From NCBI RefSeq assembly GCF_014649955.1, contig NZ_BMUA01000001.1:558001-622000 (forward strand): a stretch of DNA of 64,000 nt, read 5' to 3'. Shown here piece after piece: positions 34,450 through 42,660 of this stretch (within the stretch, counting starts at the first letter, position 1; each line of letters starts with the position of its first letter). Both the position numbers and the translations under genes were made by a program. Below the pieces are notes generated by a model. It was not told the origin of the DNA and ran no database searches. It saw nothing but the letters and a program-made list of their open reading frames with translations. Source of the DNA: Streptomyces violascens. Its GTDB lineage: Bacteria; Actinomycetota; Actinomycetes; Streptomycetales; Streptomycetaceae.

Positions 34450-34663
34450 CGCGACGGGGTCCGACGACGGCGCTCCCGTGGTGCACCGTGATCGCCTGGG
34501 CGGGGCAGGCGTCGGCGACGTCGAGGACGCGTTCGTCCGGCTCGATGCCGTCCGCCAGCACGCGTGCGTGCTCGCCGTCCAGTGCGAACACGTCGGGGGC
34601 CGCTCCGGCGCACATGCCCGAGGCCAGGCAGAGCTGCGGGTCCACGCGTACGGTCCAGGTCAT
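34445..34663 (-). CDS. Ferredoxin, [3Fe-4S] type
   Basis: 72 aa electron carrier for the P450 encoded immediately upstream. Cluster ligands are CLASGMC (two Cys five residues apart) and ACPAQAI near the C-terminus, the three-cysteine pattern of actinobacterial P450 ferredoxins. The ATG at 34663 is five bases past the P450 stop; a GTG overlapping that stop (GTGA) is an alternative start. Tight spacing means joint translation and a dedicated redox partner. Confidence 0.93.
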   Translation of the reverse strand: MTWTVRVDPQLCLASGMCAGAAPDVFALDGEHARVLADGIEPDERVLDVADACPAQAITVHHGSAVVGPRRD

Positions 34664-34668
34664 GGCGG

Positions 34669-35859
34669 TCACCACGCGACCGGCATGACGCGCGGGCCAC
34701 GGACCAGCATCTCGGACTTCCAGGTCACGTCGCCGGCCAGTTTCAGCCCGGGGAAGCGGGCGATGAGGGCGCTCAGGGCTTCCTGGAGTTCGAGGCGGGC
34801 CAGCGGGGCACCCAGGCAGTGGTGGACTCCGTGGCCGAAACCGAGGTGCTGGTTGCCTTCGCGGGCGATGTCGAGCACACCGGGCGCGGTGAAGCGGAGG
34901 GCGTCGCGGTTGGCGGCGCCCATCGCGACCAGGACCGGGGTGCCGGCCCGCACCAGGGTGCCGCCCACCTCGATGTCCTCGGTGGCGTACCGGGCCTGGC
35001 CGGCCCCGCTGCCCAGCGGTACGAAGCGCAGCAGTTCCTCCACCGCGCCCGCGACGAGTTCGGGCCGGGCCCTGAGCTGTGCCAGCTGGTCGGGGTGGTC
35101 CAGCAGCGTCAGGGTGAAGTTGGGGATCTGGGACGCGGTGGTCTCGTGGCCCGCCACCAGGACCGCCACGCACAGGTCGACGAGTTCGAGTTCGGACAGG
35201 CGGTCGCCGCCGTCGCGGGCCTCGATGAGCGCGGTCATCAGATCGTCCTGCGGCTCCCGGCGGTGCCGCTCGATCAACTCGCGCATGTAGGCGCGGAGTT
35301 CCTCGCGGTTGGCCTCGAACTCGGCGGCAGTGAGCGAGCTGGTGGACAGGGCCGCGTCGCTCCACACCCTGAAGCGCGGGCGGTCCTCGGCGGGCACGCC
35401 GAGCATGCGGCAGATCACCGCGACCGGCAGCGGCAGCGCATAGGCGTCCACCAGGTCGGCGGGGGCTCCGGCCGCCTCCATGTCGTCGAGCAGGCTCGCG
35501 GTGAGTTCGCGGACCTGCGGGCGGAGCTTCTCGACCTGGCGGACGGTGAACGCCCGCGCCACCAGGGAGCGAAGCCGGGTGTGGTCCGGCGGGTCCATGC
35601 CGAGAATGCCGCTGTCGGTCTGCCCCTCGGACTGCCGGGGCTCGTCGTGCGAGGCGCCTTCGGCCCGGCTGAAGCGCTGGTCGCCGAGGACGAGCCGGGC
35701 GTCCGCATAGCGGGTGACGAGCCAGGCGGGCTCGCCGTACGGCAGCTGCACGCGTAACAGACCCGGCAGTTCGCGTACGCGCTCGTACTCCTCGGCAAGC
35801 TGGAGTCCGTCGGAGGTGTTGAAGGGATAGGCGAGGGGGGTGGTGTCGGCTGTCGTCAC
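34669..35859 (-). CDS. Cytochrome P450 (CYP105-like)
   Basis: 396 aa, complete. PPDHTRLR in the C-helix region, I-helix AGHETT, ExxR as EELLR, and heme loop HLGFGHGVHHCLGAPLAR with the Cys ligand. Class I bacterial P450, closest in pattern to CYP105 enzymes that oxidise macrolides, steroids and xenobiotics. GTG start with GGGAGG upstream. It forms an operon with the ferredoxin and is divergent from a TetR gene with an 18-bp palindrome 15 bp upstream of the start codon. Confidence 0.95.
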   Translation of the reverse strand: MTTADTTPLAYPFNTSDGLQLAEEYERVRELPGLLRVQLPYGEPAWLVTRYADARLVLGDQRFSRAEGASHDEPRQSEGQTDSGILGMDPPDHTRLRSLVARAFTVRQVEKLRPQVRELTASLLDDMEAAGAPADLVDAYALPLPVAVICRMLGVPAEDRPRFRVWSDAALSTSSLTAAEFEANREELRAYMRELIERHRREPQDDLMTALIEARDGGDRLSELELVDLCVAVLVAGHETTASQIPNFTLTLLDHPDQLAQLRARPELVAGAVEELLRFVPLGSGAGQARYATEDIEVGGTLVRAGTPVLVAMGAANRDALRFTAPGVLDIAREGNQHLGFGHGVHHCLGAPLARLELQEALSALIARFPGLKLAGDVTWKSEMLVRGPRVMPVAW

Positions 35860-35873
35860 TGCGGCCTCCCGGA

Positions 35874-35891
35874 TGTAAGCAGCTGCTTACA
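35874..35891. promoter_or_regulatory. TetR operator for the P450/ferredoxin operon
   Basis: Perfect 18-bp palindrome TGTAAGCAGCTGCTTACA, located 15 bp upstream of the P450 start codon in the 111-bp divergent gap with the TetR gene. It overlaps the P450 RBS/promoter side and should mediate repression. Confidence 0.9.
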
Positions 35892-35970
35892 ACGTAGGGG
35901 TGGCTCTTGGAGGCGGTCAACGGCGCATTGTGGCCGTTATCCTGACGGGCCGCCTGAGAGGATCTGCCCC

Positions 35971-36702
35971 ATGCGCGAAGCCCCCGGCTCGGCTTCCCCC
36001 CATTCGACTGCTACCGACTCGGCTCGCCTCGAATCGGCTGTTCCCGGCTCGACCGCCACCGGCTCGACTGCCACCGACTCGACCGCTACCGGCTCGGCCG
36101 TCCCCGAACCGAGCGTTCCCGACTCGCCCGCAGGTGAGCGTCGTCGTGATGCCGGGGCCACCCGCCGCCGGCTGCTCGACGCCGCCCGGGACCTGTTCGC
36201 GGAACGGGGCTACGAAGGGGCCACGGTCCGCGAGATCGCCGAACGGGCGGGCGCCAACCAGGCGCTGCTGTTCCGGTACTTCGGGTCGAAGCAGGGGCTG
36301 CTCACGGAGGTCGTCGCGCAGGGGGGCCTGGAACAGTTGCGCGCCACCCCGCCCGAGGAACTCTTCGAGACCGCGCTGCGTTCGATGCTGACGAGCAGTG
36401 CGTCGGGGACGGCCGACCGCTCCCTGGAGGTCTATCTGCGCTCCATAGGGCGCGGCGACGAGGCGACCGGGACGCTGCGGGAGCTGGGCGAGCGGTATCA
36501 GAGCGCACTGGCCGCGCTCTCCGGGGCCAAGGACGGTGCCCTGCGCGCGGATCTGGCCATGGCCTGGCTGCTCGGCATCGGGCTCATGCGGACGGTCGTG
36601 GCGCGCGAGCCACTGGCCAGCGCGGATCCGGACACCGTCTGCCGCATGGTGGTCGACACTCTCGACCATCTCTGGTCAACGCCGGACAGCGAGACGCCGT
36701 AG
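35971..36702 (+). CDS. TetR-family repressor with repeat-rich N-terminal extension
   Basis: 243 aa. The first 50 residues are low complexity in five-residue steps (HSTAT, DSARL, ESAVP, GSTAT, GSTAT, DSTAT, GSAVP). Then comes a normal TetR domain (IAERAGANQALLFRYFGSKQGLL) and a helical ligand domain. It is divergent from the P450 operon and presumably binds the 18-bp palindrome. The extension is encoded by 15-bp repeats. A start nearer the TetR domain (about residue 54) cannot be excluded. Confidence 0.9.
   Translation: MREAPGSASPHSTATDSARLESAVPGSTATGSTATDSTATGSAVPEPSVPDSPAGERRRDAGATRRRLLDAARDLFAERGYEGATVREIAERAGANQALLFRYFGSKQGLLTEVVAQGGLEQLRATPPEELFETALRSMLTSSASGTADRSLEVYLRSIGRGDEATGTLRELGERYQSALAALSGAKDGALRADLAMAWLLGIGLMRTVVAREPLASADPDTVCRMVVDTLDHLWSTPDSETP
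36014..36148. repeat. 15-bp tandem repeat at the start of the TetR gene
   Basis: About nine imperfect copies of a 15-bp unit such as GGCTCGACCGCCACC, in frame, giving the pentapeptide repeats of the N-terminal extension. Best copies are in the middle, where neighbouring units differ by only one or two bases. Confidence 0.88.
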
Positions 36703-36706
36703 TCCC

Positions 36707-37423
36707 TCAACTCGACGGTTTTGAACGGCAGATGAGGTCGGCGAGCTCCGCGGGGCGGCTCAGCGCGAGGAGGTGTCCGCCGGGCATGGGCTCGATGTCG
36801 ATGCCCAGCCGCTCCTTGGCGTTGCGGCGCTGGAAGTCGAGCGGGAAGAACCGGTCGTCGCGTCCCTGCACGAAGCGGGTGGGGACATCCGGCCAGGCGC
36901 TCAGCGGCCAGGGCTGGGTGAAGAGAGCCTCCGCGGGCCCGGCCGGACCGGCCGCCATTGCCTCTTCGGTCACCGCGGGCGGCACGTCGTGGAAGAAGTC
37001 GGTCAGCAGGTCGAACTCCGCCGCCGGATCGCGGCCCTGTCCCGCGGCGAACTCCGAACGCGCCTCGGCCTGCCCGGTGTTGGCCCACCAGTCGCCCGCG
37101 GTCTCACCGGGCACCGGAATCATGGCATTGACCAGAATCACCCCGTCGACGGGAACACGTTCGCAGACGAGCGGTGCGAAAAAACCGGCCAGCGACTGCG
37201 CGACGAGCACCAGCTCGCGCGACATCCCGGAGCGGTTCTGGCCCTGGTCGTGGTCACCGATCGCCCGTACGACGGCGTCGGCATGCTCGGCGAGACCGGC
37301 CGCGGGGTCCTGCGGCAGGTCCATCGTCACCACCTCGTGGCCACGACCGCGGAGTTCGGGCACGACCAGGTGCCAGTACCAGGCGCGGCCGTCCGCGCCG
37401 GGGATGAGTACGTACGTCGTCAT
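36707..37423 (-). CDS. Alpha/beta hydrolase (EstC-like)
   Basis: 238 aa, starting MTTYVLIPGADGRAWYWHLV. Nucleophile elbow VAQSLAGF, acid residue near VQGRDDRFFPLDFQ and catalytic His in PGGHLLALSRP. Same superfamily group as the hydrolase at 24882. GAGGAG precedes the start. It lies between the two P450 modules and ends four bases from the stop of the convergent TetR gene. It may process an ester or lactone related to the P450 substrates, which is inference from position. Confidence 0.9.
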   Translation of the reverse strand: MTTYVLIPGADGRAWYWHLVVPELRGRGHEVVTMDLPQDPAAGLAEHADAVVRAIGDHDQGQNRSGMSRELVLVAQSLAGFFAPLVCERVPVDGVILVNAMIPVPGETAGDWWANTGQAEARSEFAAGQGRDPAAEFDLLTDFFHDVPPAVTEEAMAAGPAGPAEALFTQPWPLSAWPDVPTRFVQGRDDRFFPLDFQRRNAKERLGIDIEPMPGGHLLALSRPAELADLICRSKPSS

Positions 37424-37647
37424 GCGCCGCTCCTCGCAGACTGGAAAGCCCCCGGCTCGCGCCGGCGGGGGCCGGGAAGCCCATCGTCGCCCCGGCCGTC
37501 CCGACGGGCCACCACCGACACCGCGCGATACGCGCGCGTACCGCGTACCGCGCGTCGGGGGCGGGCAGCGGGCAGCGCAAGAAGAAGGCGTTCGTCCGGA
37601 CCGGAGCCGCTTGGGCGGCCCAGTCCGGACGGAGACGAGACGGGACC

Positions 37648-37839
37648 CTATTCGGTGATCCGGACGGCGCCGGACGGACAGAGGTTTCCGGCCTGGCGGG
37701 CGGCGGGCTGCTGGGTGCGATCGGGGTCCGGCGTGATCACATCCACCAGACCGTCGTCGTCCTGGTCGAAGACTCCGGGGGCGGTCAGCGCGCACAGTCC
37801 GGCGCCGACACAGACGTCCCGGTCGGCGGACACCCGCAT
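37648..37839 (-). CDS. Ferredoxin, [3Fe-4S] type (SoyB-like)
   Basis: 63 aa. Ligand Cys in DVCVGAGLCALTAPGVF and NLCPSGAV, the three-cysteine pattern of P450 ferredoxins such as SoyB. Excellent GGAGG before the ATG at 37839. It follows the P450 gene by 20 bp in the same operon and should deliver its electrons. Confidence 0.94.
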   Translation of the reverse strand: MRVSADRDVCVGAGLCALTAPGVFDQDDDGLVDVITPDPDRTQQPAARQAGNLCPSGAVRITE

Positions 37840-37859
37840 GGAGCCTCCCTTCTCCCCGG

Positions 37860-39089
37860 TCACCAGGTGACCGGGAGTTCGTTGACGCCCTGGATCGTCG
37901 TGCCCGGGCGCAGCGTCAGCCGATCCACGGGCACGGCCAGGCGCAGGGTGGGAATGCGCTCGAAGAGCGCGGTGAGGATGACTTCGAGTTCGAGGCGGGC
38001 CAGGTTCTGGCCGAGGCACTGGTGCACCCCGTACCCGAAGGACAGGTGATGGCGGGCCGAGCGGTGCACATCGAAGACGTCCGGGTTCTCGAACACCGAA
38101 CTGTCGCGATTGGCAATGGAGTTGGTGACGATCACACCCTCTCCCGCGCGGATGAGACGGCCGTCGATCTCGATGTCGGCCGTGGCGACGCGGCCGCCCG
38201 CGATGTCGGCGATGGCGAGGTAGCGCAGCAGTTCCTCGACCGCGCCGGGCAGCAGCGTGGGGTCGGCGCGCAGGGCGGCGTGCTGGTCGGGGTGTTCGAG
38301 CAGGGTGATCACACTGAGGGAGGTCATCGAGGCCGTGGTCTCGTGACCGGCGACGAGCAGCAGCAGCGCGGTCGAGATCAGTTCCTCGCGGTCGATCTCG
38401 CCGGCCGCCAACTGGCGTGTCACCAGGTTGTTCAGCAGGCCGGGGCCGGGCTTGGCCTGCATCGTGGTGATCAGCCCGTCCAGGTAGTGCTGGAAGTCGT
38501 CGCGGGCGGCGATCGCGCCGGCCGCGTCCGTCGCCTGCACGAGGCGCCTGCTCGCGTCCTGGAAGAAGTCGTGGTCGGCGTAGGGCACGCCGAGCAACTC
38601 GCAGATCACCATGGACGGTACGGGCAACGCGAACTCGCTGACCAGGTCGGCGGGCGGCCCTCCGGCGAGCATCCGGTCGAGGAAGCCGTGCACGATGCGC
38701 TCGACGTCCAGCCGCATCCCCTTGATGCGCTTGACGGTGAACTCGCTGATCGTCATCCGCCGGCGCGGCCCGTGTTCGGGCGGATCCAGGCCGATGAAGG
38801 CCGGGCGGACCTCCCTGATGGCCTGGAAGCGCGGGGACGTGGCGGGGAATTCGTCGCGGGTCCGGTCGGAGGAAAGCCGGGGATCGGCGAGCAGCTTGCG
38901 CGCCGTCTCGTGCTTGGTGACCACCCAGGCTCGTCGGCCGTCGAAGAGGGTCACGGCGTTCAGCGCATCGGGCTCGTCGCGTAACTGACGGTATGTCTCG
39001 GGCAGTTGGTAGGGGCACGTGCGGTCGGCCGGGAAAGCGGGGGCTGCGCGCGTCTGGATCGCTGCGGCGGTCTCTGTCGTGTCGGTCAT
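37860..39089 (-). CDS. Cytochrome P450 (CYP105D-like)
   Basis: 409 aa, complete. PPEHGPRRRM, I-helix AGHETT, ExxR as EELLR and heme loop HLSFGYGVHQCLGQNLAR. The N-terminus (TRAAPAFPADRTCPYQLP, then GRRAWVVTKHETARKLL) matches the CYP105D group known for oxidising diverse xenobiotics. It forms an operon with a SoyB-like ferredoxin and is divergent from a TetR gene. A near-perfect inverted repeat lies 22-47 bp upstream of its start. Confidence 0.95.
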   Translation of the reverse strand: MTDTTETAAAIQTRAAPAFPADRTCPYQLPETYRQLRDEPDALNAVTLFDGRRAWVVTKHETARKLLADPRLSSDRTRDEFPATSPRFQAIREVRPAFIGLDPPEHGPRRRMTISEFTVKRIKGMRLDVERIVHGFLDRMLAGGPPADLVSEFALPVPSMVICELLGVPYADHDFFQDASRRLVQATDAAGAIAARDDFQHYLDGLITTMQAKPGPGLLNNLVTRQLAAGEIDREELISTALLLLVAGHETTASMTSLSVITLLEHPDQHAALRADPTLLPGAVEELLRYLAIADIAGGRVATADIEIDGRLIRAGEGVIVTNSIANRDSSVFENPDVFDVHRSARHHLSFGYGVHQCLGQNLARLELEVILTALFERIPTLRLAVPVDRLTLRPGTTIQGVNELPVTW

Positions 39090-39111
39090 CGAATCCCTCG
39101 AAACCTCAGAC

Positions 39112-39166
39112 GTTAAAGAACGGACAGTTCTCTAACTGCGAGGCTAAGCTGTCCCCCTTAGAGAAC
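39112..39166. promoter_or_regulatory. TetR operator with extra half-site
   Basis: GTTAAAGAAC (39112-39121) and GTTCTCTAAC (39127-39136) form an inverted repeat with a five-base spacer and one mismatch in ten. A third half-site TTAGAGAAC stands at 39158-39166, closer to the TetR gene. The sequence is unrelated to the operator of the first P450 operon, so the two modules have separate inducer responses. Confidence 0.82.
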
Positions 39167-39202
39167 GCAACGGCCCCTATCGGACACACCCGGGAGGCAT
39201 GG

Positions 39203-39850
39203 GTGCCCAGCAGCACCGGCCCCGCCACCGAACCACCCGCTGACCACCGCAAAGGGCCGCGCCGCCGCGGCGAGGAACTGGAAAGCGCCATTTTGCGGGC
39301 CACCTTGGACGAACTCGCCGAGGTGGGCTACTCCGCGCTGACCATGGAGCGGGTCGCCGTACGGGCCCGTACGGGCAAGGCAGCCGTCTACCGCCGCTGG
39401 CCGAGCCGGGCCCAACTGGTCCTGGACGCCTGCAAGTTGGGCAAGATTTCCGAGGTCGACCTGCCCGACACCGGCGGAGTCCGCGGCGACGCGCTGGCCC
39501 TGCTGCGGCAGATGGCGGCCACCATGTCCAGCCCGCTCGGCGGGATCATGCGCGGTCTCCTCGGGGAGATGACCCGCGATCCCGAGCTGGCCGAACTGAT
39601 CCGGGAGCGGATCCACACCGTCCGCCCGCTGGCGGTCCACGTCATCCTGGAACGGGCCGTCGAGCGCGGCGAGGTCGAGCCGTGGGTCCTCACCTCGCGG
39701 CGGGCCACGGTCGCGACGGATCTGCTGCGCAACCAGTTCCTGCTGTTCGGCGCGCCCGTGGAGGACGAGGTCATCGTGGACATCGTGGACGACATCTACC
39801 TGCCACTGATCCTGAGCCCGGCCGCGCCCCCGCGGGGCGAGGCCGGCTAG
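39203..39850 (+). CDS. TetR-family repressor
   Basis: 215 aa. Helix-turn-helix VAVRARTGKAAVYRRWPSRAQL, then a helical domain of the TetR_C type with MRGLLGEMTRDPELAELIRE. GTG start at 39203 with GGGAGG five bases upstream; open frame to 38993 overlaps the P450 gene and is not used. Divergent from the CYP105D-like operon and likely its repressor. Its stop overlaps the stop of the convergent permease gene. Confidence 0.93.
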   Translation: MPSSTGPATEPPADHRKGPRRRGEELESAILRATLDELAEVGYSALTMERVAVRARTGKAAVYRRWPSRAQLVLDACKLGKISEVDLPDTGGVRGDALALLRQMAATMSSPLGGIMRGLLGEMTRDPELAELIRERIHTVRPLAVHVILERAVERGEVEPWVLTSRRATVATDLLRNQFLLFGAPVEDEVIVDIVDDIYLPLILSPAAPPRGEAG

Positions 39851-40983
39851 TCGCCGGGCGCCCCGCCCATCATCCTGAGCATCCCCATCCCCCCGGTCCG
39901 GAAGAAACGTACGACCAGGGCTGCTGCCAGCACGAGGAACACAATGTTGAGCCAGGTCGTGTAGTTCCAGGCCACACCCGCCATGGGGATGGTGGCCGAG
40001 CTCCGGTCGGGCACGAGACCGAGGCCGCCGAAGGTGAACTCCACGGCATACCCGGCGACGACCATCGCCCCATAGAACGTGCCGAGCAGGAAGGCGGCCA
40101 TGCGGGCGCCGTAGTACTTCCGGTAGATGGTGAGGATCGGCAGGATCAACAAGTCCGCGAAGATAAACGCGACCACCCCGCCGAAGCTGATCCCGCCCTT
40201 CCAGAGGACCACCGCCAGCGGCACGTTGCCGATGGAGCAGACGAACGACGCGATGGCGACGAGCGGGCCGATCAGCGGCCCCCAGAGTTTGGCCGCCAGC
40301 GGATGCCCGTCGAAGAAGAACATACGCCAGAAGGCGTCCGGCACCCACGCGGCGATCGCGCCGGCGACGACAAGACCGGCGACGAGATCGCGCAGGATCG
40401 CCGCCCACTCCATGACGAAGACGTGCGCGGTGGAGGTGAACCCCTCGGCCGAGAACAGCCGCCGGGCGAACGAGCCCTCCTTCTGTACGGACATGTCCAT
40501 CGCGGCATGCCCCTCCATCGAGCCGGCCAGACCGCGCTCGGCCTGTTCGCGGGCCCGGCTCAGCAGTCCCTCACGGAGGAAGAGCCGGAACAGCACCGCG
40601 AGCAGCACGATCATAAGGGGGCCGCCGGCGAACTCGGCCGCCGTGAACTGCCAGCCCATCAACAGGGCCAGAATCACGCCGAGTTCGACGACGAGGTTGG
40701 TCGAGGCGATCTCGAAGGCCATCGCGGCGGTGAAATGCGCGCCCTTGCGGAACAGCGAGCGGGCCAGCGCGACGGCGGCGTACGAGCAGGAGGACGAGGC
40801 GGCGCCGAGCCCGGCCGCAAGAGCCAGGGTGCGCGGCCGGTCGTCGCCGAGCAGTGCGACGACGGTGGACCTGCGCACCACCGCCTGCACGACGGCGGAC
40901 AGGGTGAAGCCGAGGACCAGAGCCCAGGTGATCTCCCAGGTCATGGAGCCGGTGATACGCAGGGCGTGCAGTACGGCATCCAT
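39847..40983 (-). CDS. DUF318-type permease
   Basis: 378 aa with about eight transmembrane helices in two related halves, the predicted permease family often found with metal or arsenic genes. Characteristic segments are GAASSSCSYAAVALARSLF and FVCSIGNVPLAVVLW, each carrying Cys within a helix start. The start at 40983 has GGAAGG upstream. Next upstream on the same strand is a DUF305 lipoprotein gene, separated by a strong hairpin. Context suggests heavy-metal (copper) handling, but the substrate is unproven. Confidence 0.88.
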   Translation of the reverse strand: MDAVLHALRITGSMTWEITWALVLGFTLSAVVQAVVRRSTVVALLGDDRPRTLALAAGLGAASSSCSYAAVALARSLFRKGAHFTAAMAFEIASTNLVVELGVILALLMGWQFTAAEFAGGPLMIVLLAVLFRLFLREGLLSRAREQAERGLAGSMEGHAAMDMSVQKEGSFARRLFSAEGFTSTAHVFVMEWAAILRDLVAGLVVAGAIAAWVPDAFWRMFFFDGHPLAAKLWGPLIGPLVAIASFVCSIGNVPLAVVLWKGGISFGGVVAFIFADLLILPILTIYRKYYGARMAAFLLGTFYGAMVVAGYAVEFTFGGLGLVPDRSSATIPMAGVAWNYTTWLNIVFLVLAAALVVRFFRTGGMGMLRMMGGAPGD

Positions 40984-41027
40984 GGGCGTGCCTTCCGCGA
41001 GGAGGGGACGGATGGGGAGAGGGGGGT

Positions 41028-41065
41028 GGGTTCCGGGCCCTCGCCTCGGCGAGGGCCCGGAACCC
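41028..41065. terminator. 18-bp terminator hairpin
   Basis: Perfect 18-bp stem (41028-41045 with 41048-41065) with a minimal loop, downstream of the DUF305 gene and upstream of the permease gene on the same strand. It should at least partly separate their expression. Confidence 0.88.
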
Positions 41066-41100
41066 GCCTCCTGCTGTCTGTCGGCGGCTGACCGTCGGCC

Positions 41101-41120
41101 GATATCTGTTATCTGATATC
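41101..41120. promoter_or_regulatory. AT-rich GATATC repeat cluster
   Basis: GATATCTGTTATCTGATATC carries GATATC at both ends and an internal TATCTGATATC overlap, in an otherwise GC-rich gap just downstream of the DUF305 stop. It could be a promoter or operator for the permease gene 118 bp away, or be part of the 3' end of the DUF305 mRNA. No CsoR-like GGGGTAT motif was seen. Confidence 0.35.
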
Positions 41121-41171
41121 CGTCGGCTGACAGCTGATGACGGAAAGCTGACAACCGGCGGCCGCCAACCG

Positions 41172-41855
41172 CTACTTGAGCCGGTTGACGATCTTGTTCA
41201 TCTGCTCGATCTCCGCGTTCTGGGCCGCGATGACGTTGCCCGCGAGCCGCTTCGCGCCGGGGTTGCTGCCGTTCTTCTGCTCGTCCTTGGCCATGATGAC
41301 CGCGCCCTGGTGGTGGCCGATCATCAGCTGGGCGAACTTCTTGTCGAAGTCCTTGCCCTTGGCGGACTTGAGGTCACTCATGTCCTGGTCCGACATCATC
41401 CCGGCCATGCCGGACGAGCCGTGGTTCATCCCCGGCATGTCCCCCATCGACGACGAGGCCGAGGCCGAAGGCAGCGGCTTGCCCCACGACTTCAGCCAGC
41501 CCTTCATCGTGTTGATCTCGGGGTCCTGGGCCTTCTCGATCGCGGAGGCCAGGCTCTTGACCTCGGAGTCGGCGGCGCGGCCGTCGGCGAGCCGGGCCAT
41601 CTCGATGGCCTGCTGGTGGTGCGGGATCATCTGCTGAGCGAACGTCACGTCCGCGTCGTTGAAAGCGCCGCCCGGAGACGAGGCGCTGGAGGACGGGACG
41701 CTGCCGGCCCCGTGGTTCATCCCGGGCATGGCCGAACCATCGGGCTTGGAGCTGTCCGAGGAGCCGCAGGCCGCCAGCGCCAGGGCGAGGGCGGCGACGG
41801 TGCCGACGGCGGCTAGGGTGCGGCGACGGGCAGCGAAGGGGTGGTAAATCGACAT
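41172..41855 (-). CDS. DUF305 lipoprotein, Met/His-rich
   Basis: 227 aa. Signal peptide with lipobox LAAC, a Ser-rich linker containing PGMNHG, then two DUF305 half-domains with MIPHHQQAIEMARLA and MIGHHQGAVIMAKDE, separated by another Met/His-rich loop (SMGDMPGMNHGSSGMAGMM). The paired HHQ and Met clusters fit binding of copper at the outer membrane face. ATG 41855 is preferred; a TTG precedes it directly. A DUF6153-like gene lies upstream by about 100 bp, so they may be co-transcribed. Confidence 0.92.
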   Translation of the reverse strand: MSIYHPFAARRRTLAAVGTVAALALALAACGSSDSSKPDGSAMPGMNHGAGSVPSSSASSPGGAFNDADVTFAQQMIPHHQQAIEMARLADGRAADSEVKSLASAIEKAQDPEINTMKGWLKSWGKPLPSASASSSMGDMPGMNHGSSGMAGMMSDQDMSDLKSAKGKDFDKKFAQLMIGHHQGAVIMAKDEQKNGSNPGAKRLAGNVIAAQNAEIEQMNKIVNRLK

Positions 41856-41955
41856 CAAAAGGGTTCTTTCCAGGTGGGCGACCCCGTGCTGGGGCGCGCG
41901 TGAACGGGCAGGGCACTTCGCCGGTCCGGCCGGGGGCCGGGCTGGGCAGCGCCTG

Positions 41956-42402
41956 TCACGTCCGCGCGACGCACACCTGGAGGAGCAGACCTCTGCCGCC
42001 GAACGGCGGTCCGCGCCGCGCCAAGACGAACAGGCCCGTACGGCGCGGCCCCCATGCGACGAGGACCACCAGCCCGAGCGCGGCGAGGAGACCGGCCGCA
42101 GCCAGCGGCAGCCGCTCCCGGGCAGGGGTGGACACGCAGAGCTCGCCGCCCGTCCCCGTGGTGACGGGGGCTGCGCGATGCTCCCCCCGCATGCTCGCCC
42201 GCGTGTCAGCCCGCATGTCCGTATGGGCCGTACTCATGGGCGCGGTCATGCCCGCGGCCGGGGGCGCCTGCATGGCCGTCTCGCCGTGGCAGCCCGCTGC
42301 GGCGTTCGCCGGAGCCCCGTGCATGGAGAAGAGGCCGAAGAGGACGGCGCACAGCACGAGCAGCCGGGGCAGTCCCGCCCTGCGCGTCCGTTCGCGGTCC
42401 AC
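41956..42402 (-). CDS. DUF6153-like secreted/membrane protein
   Basis: 148 aa. N-terminal hydrophobic segment (LLVLCAVLFGLFSMHG) after an RERTRR start, a Met/His/Pro-rich extracytoplasmic loop, and a second transmembrane helix (PLAAAGLLAALGLVVLVAWG) near the C-terminus followed by a basic tail. This layout and its place before a DUF305 gene fit the Streptomyces family annotated DUF6153, by recollection. GTG start at 42402 with GAGGAAG close upstream. Probably part of the metal-handling set. Confidence 0.75.
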   Translation of the reverse strand: MDRERTRRAGLPRLLVLCAVLFGLFSMHGAPANAAAGCHGETAMQAPPAAGMTAPMSTAHTDMRADTRASMRGEHRAAPVTTGTGGELCVSTPARERLPLAAAGLLAALGLVVLVAWGPRRTGLFVLARRGPPFGGRGLLLQVCVART

Positions 42403-42660
42403 GGCTTCCTCGCCCTTCTCTCGCTCGTGCGAGCCGTACGGGTCGTACGGCTCTGCGCTCCGGCCCGACGATACCCCCACCGGGTTTACTCGGGACACTC
42501 CCCCACCCCGGTGTACGCCCACACGGATCGCCACATTCGCTCGGGCTCCCACGAGTGTGTGCTTCACCGAAGTAGCCAGGTCAGTGGTGGAATTTGGGGT
42601 GGTCCGCCACAAGGGTGAGCTATGTTTTGAGCACACATGGCACGAGAAGGAGGCCCGCCG

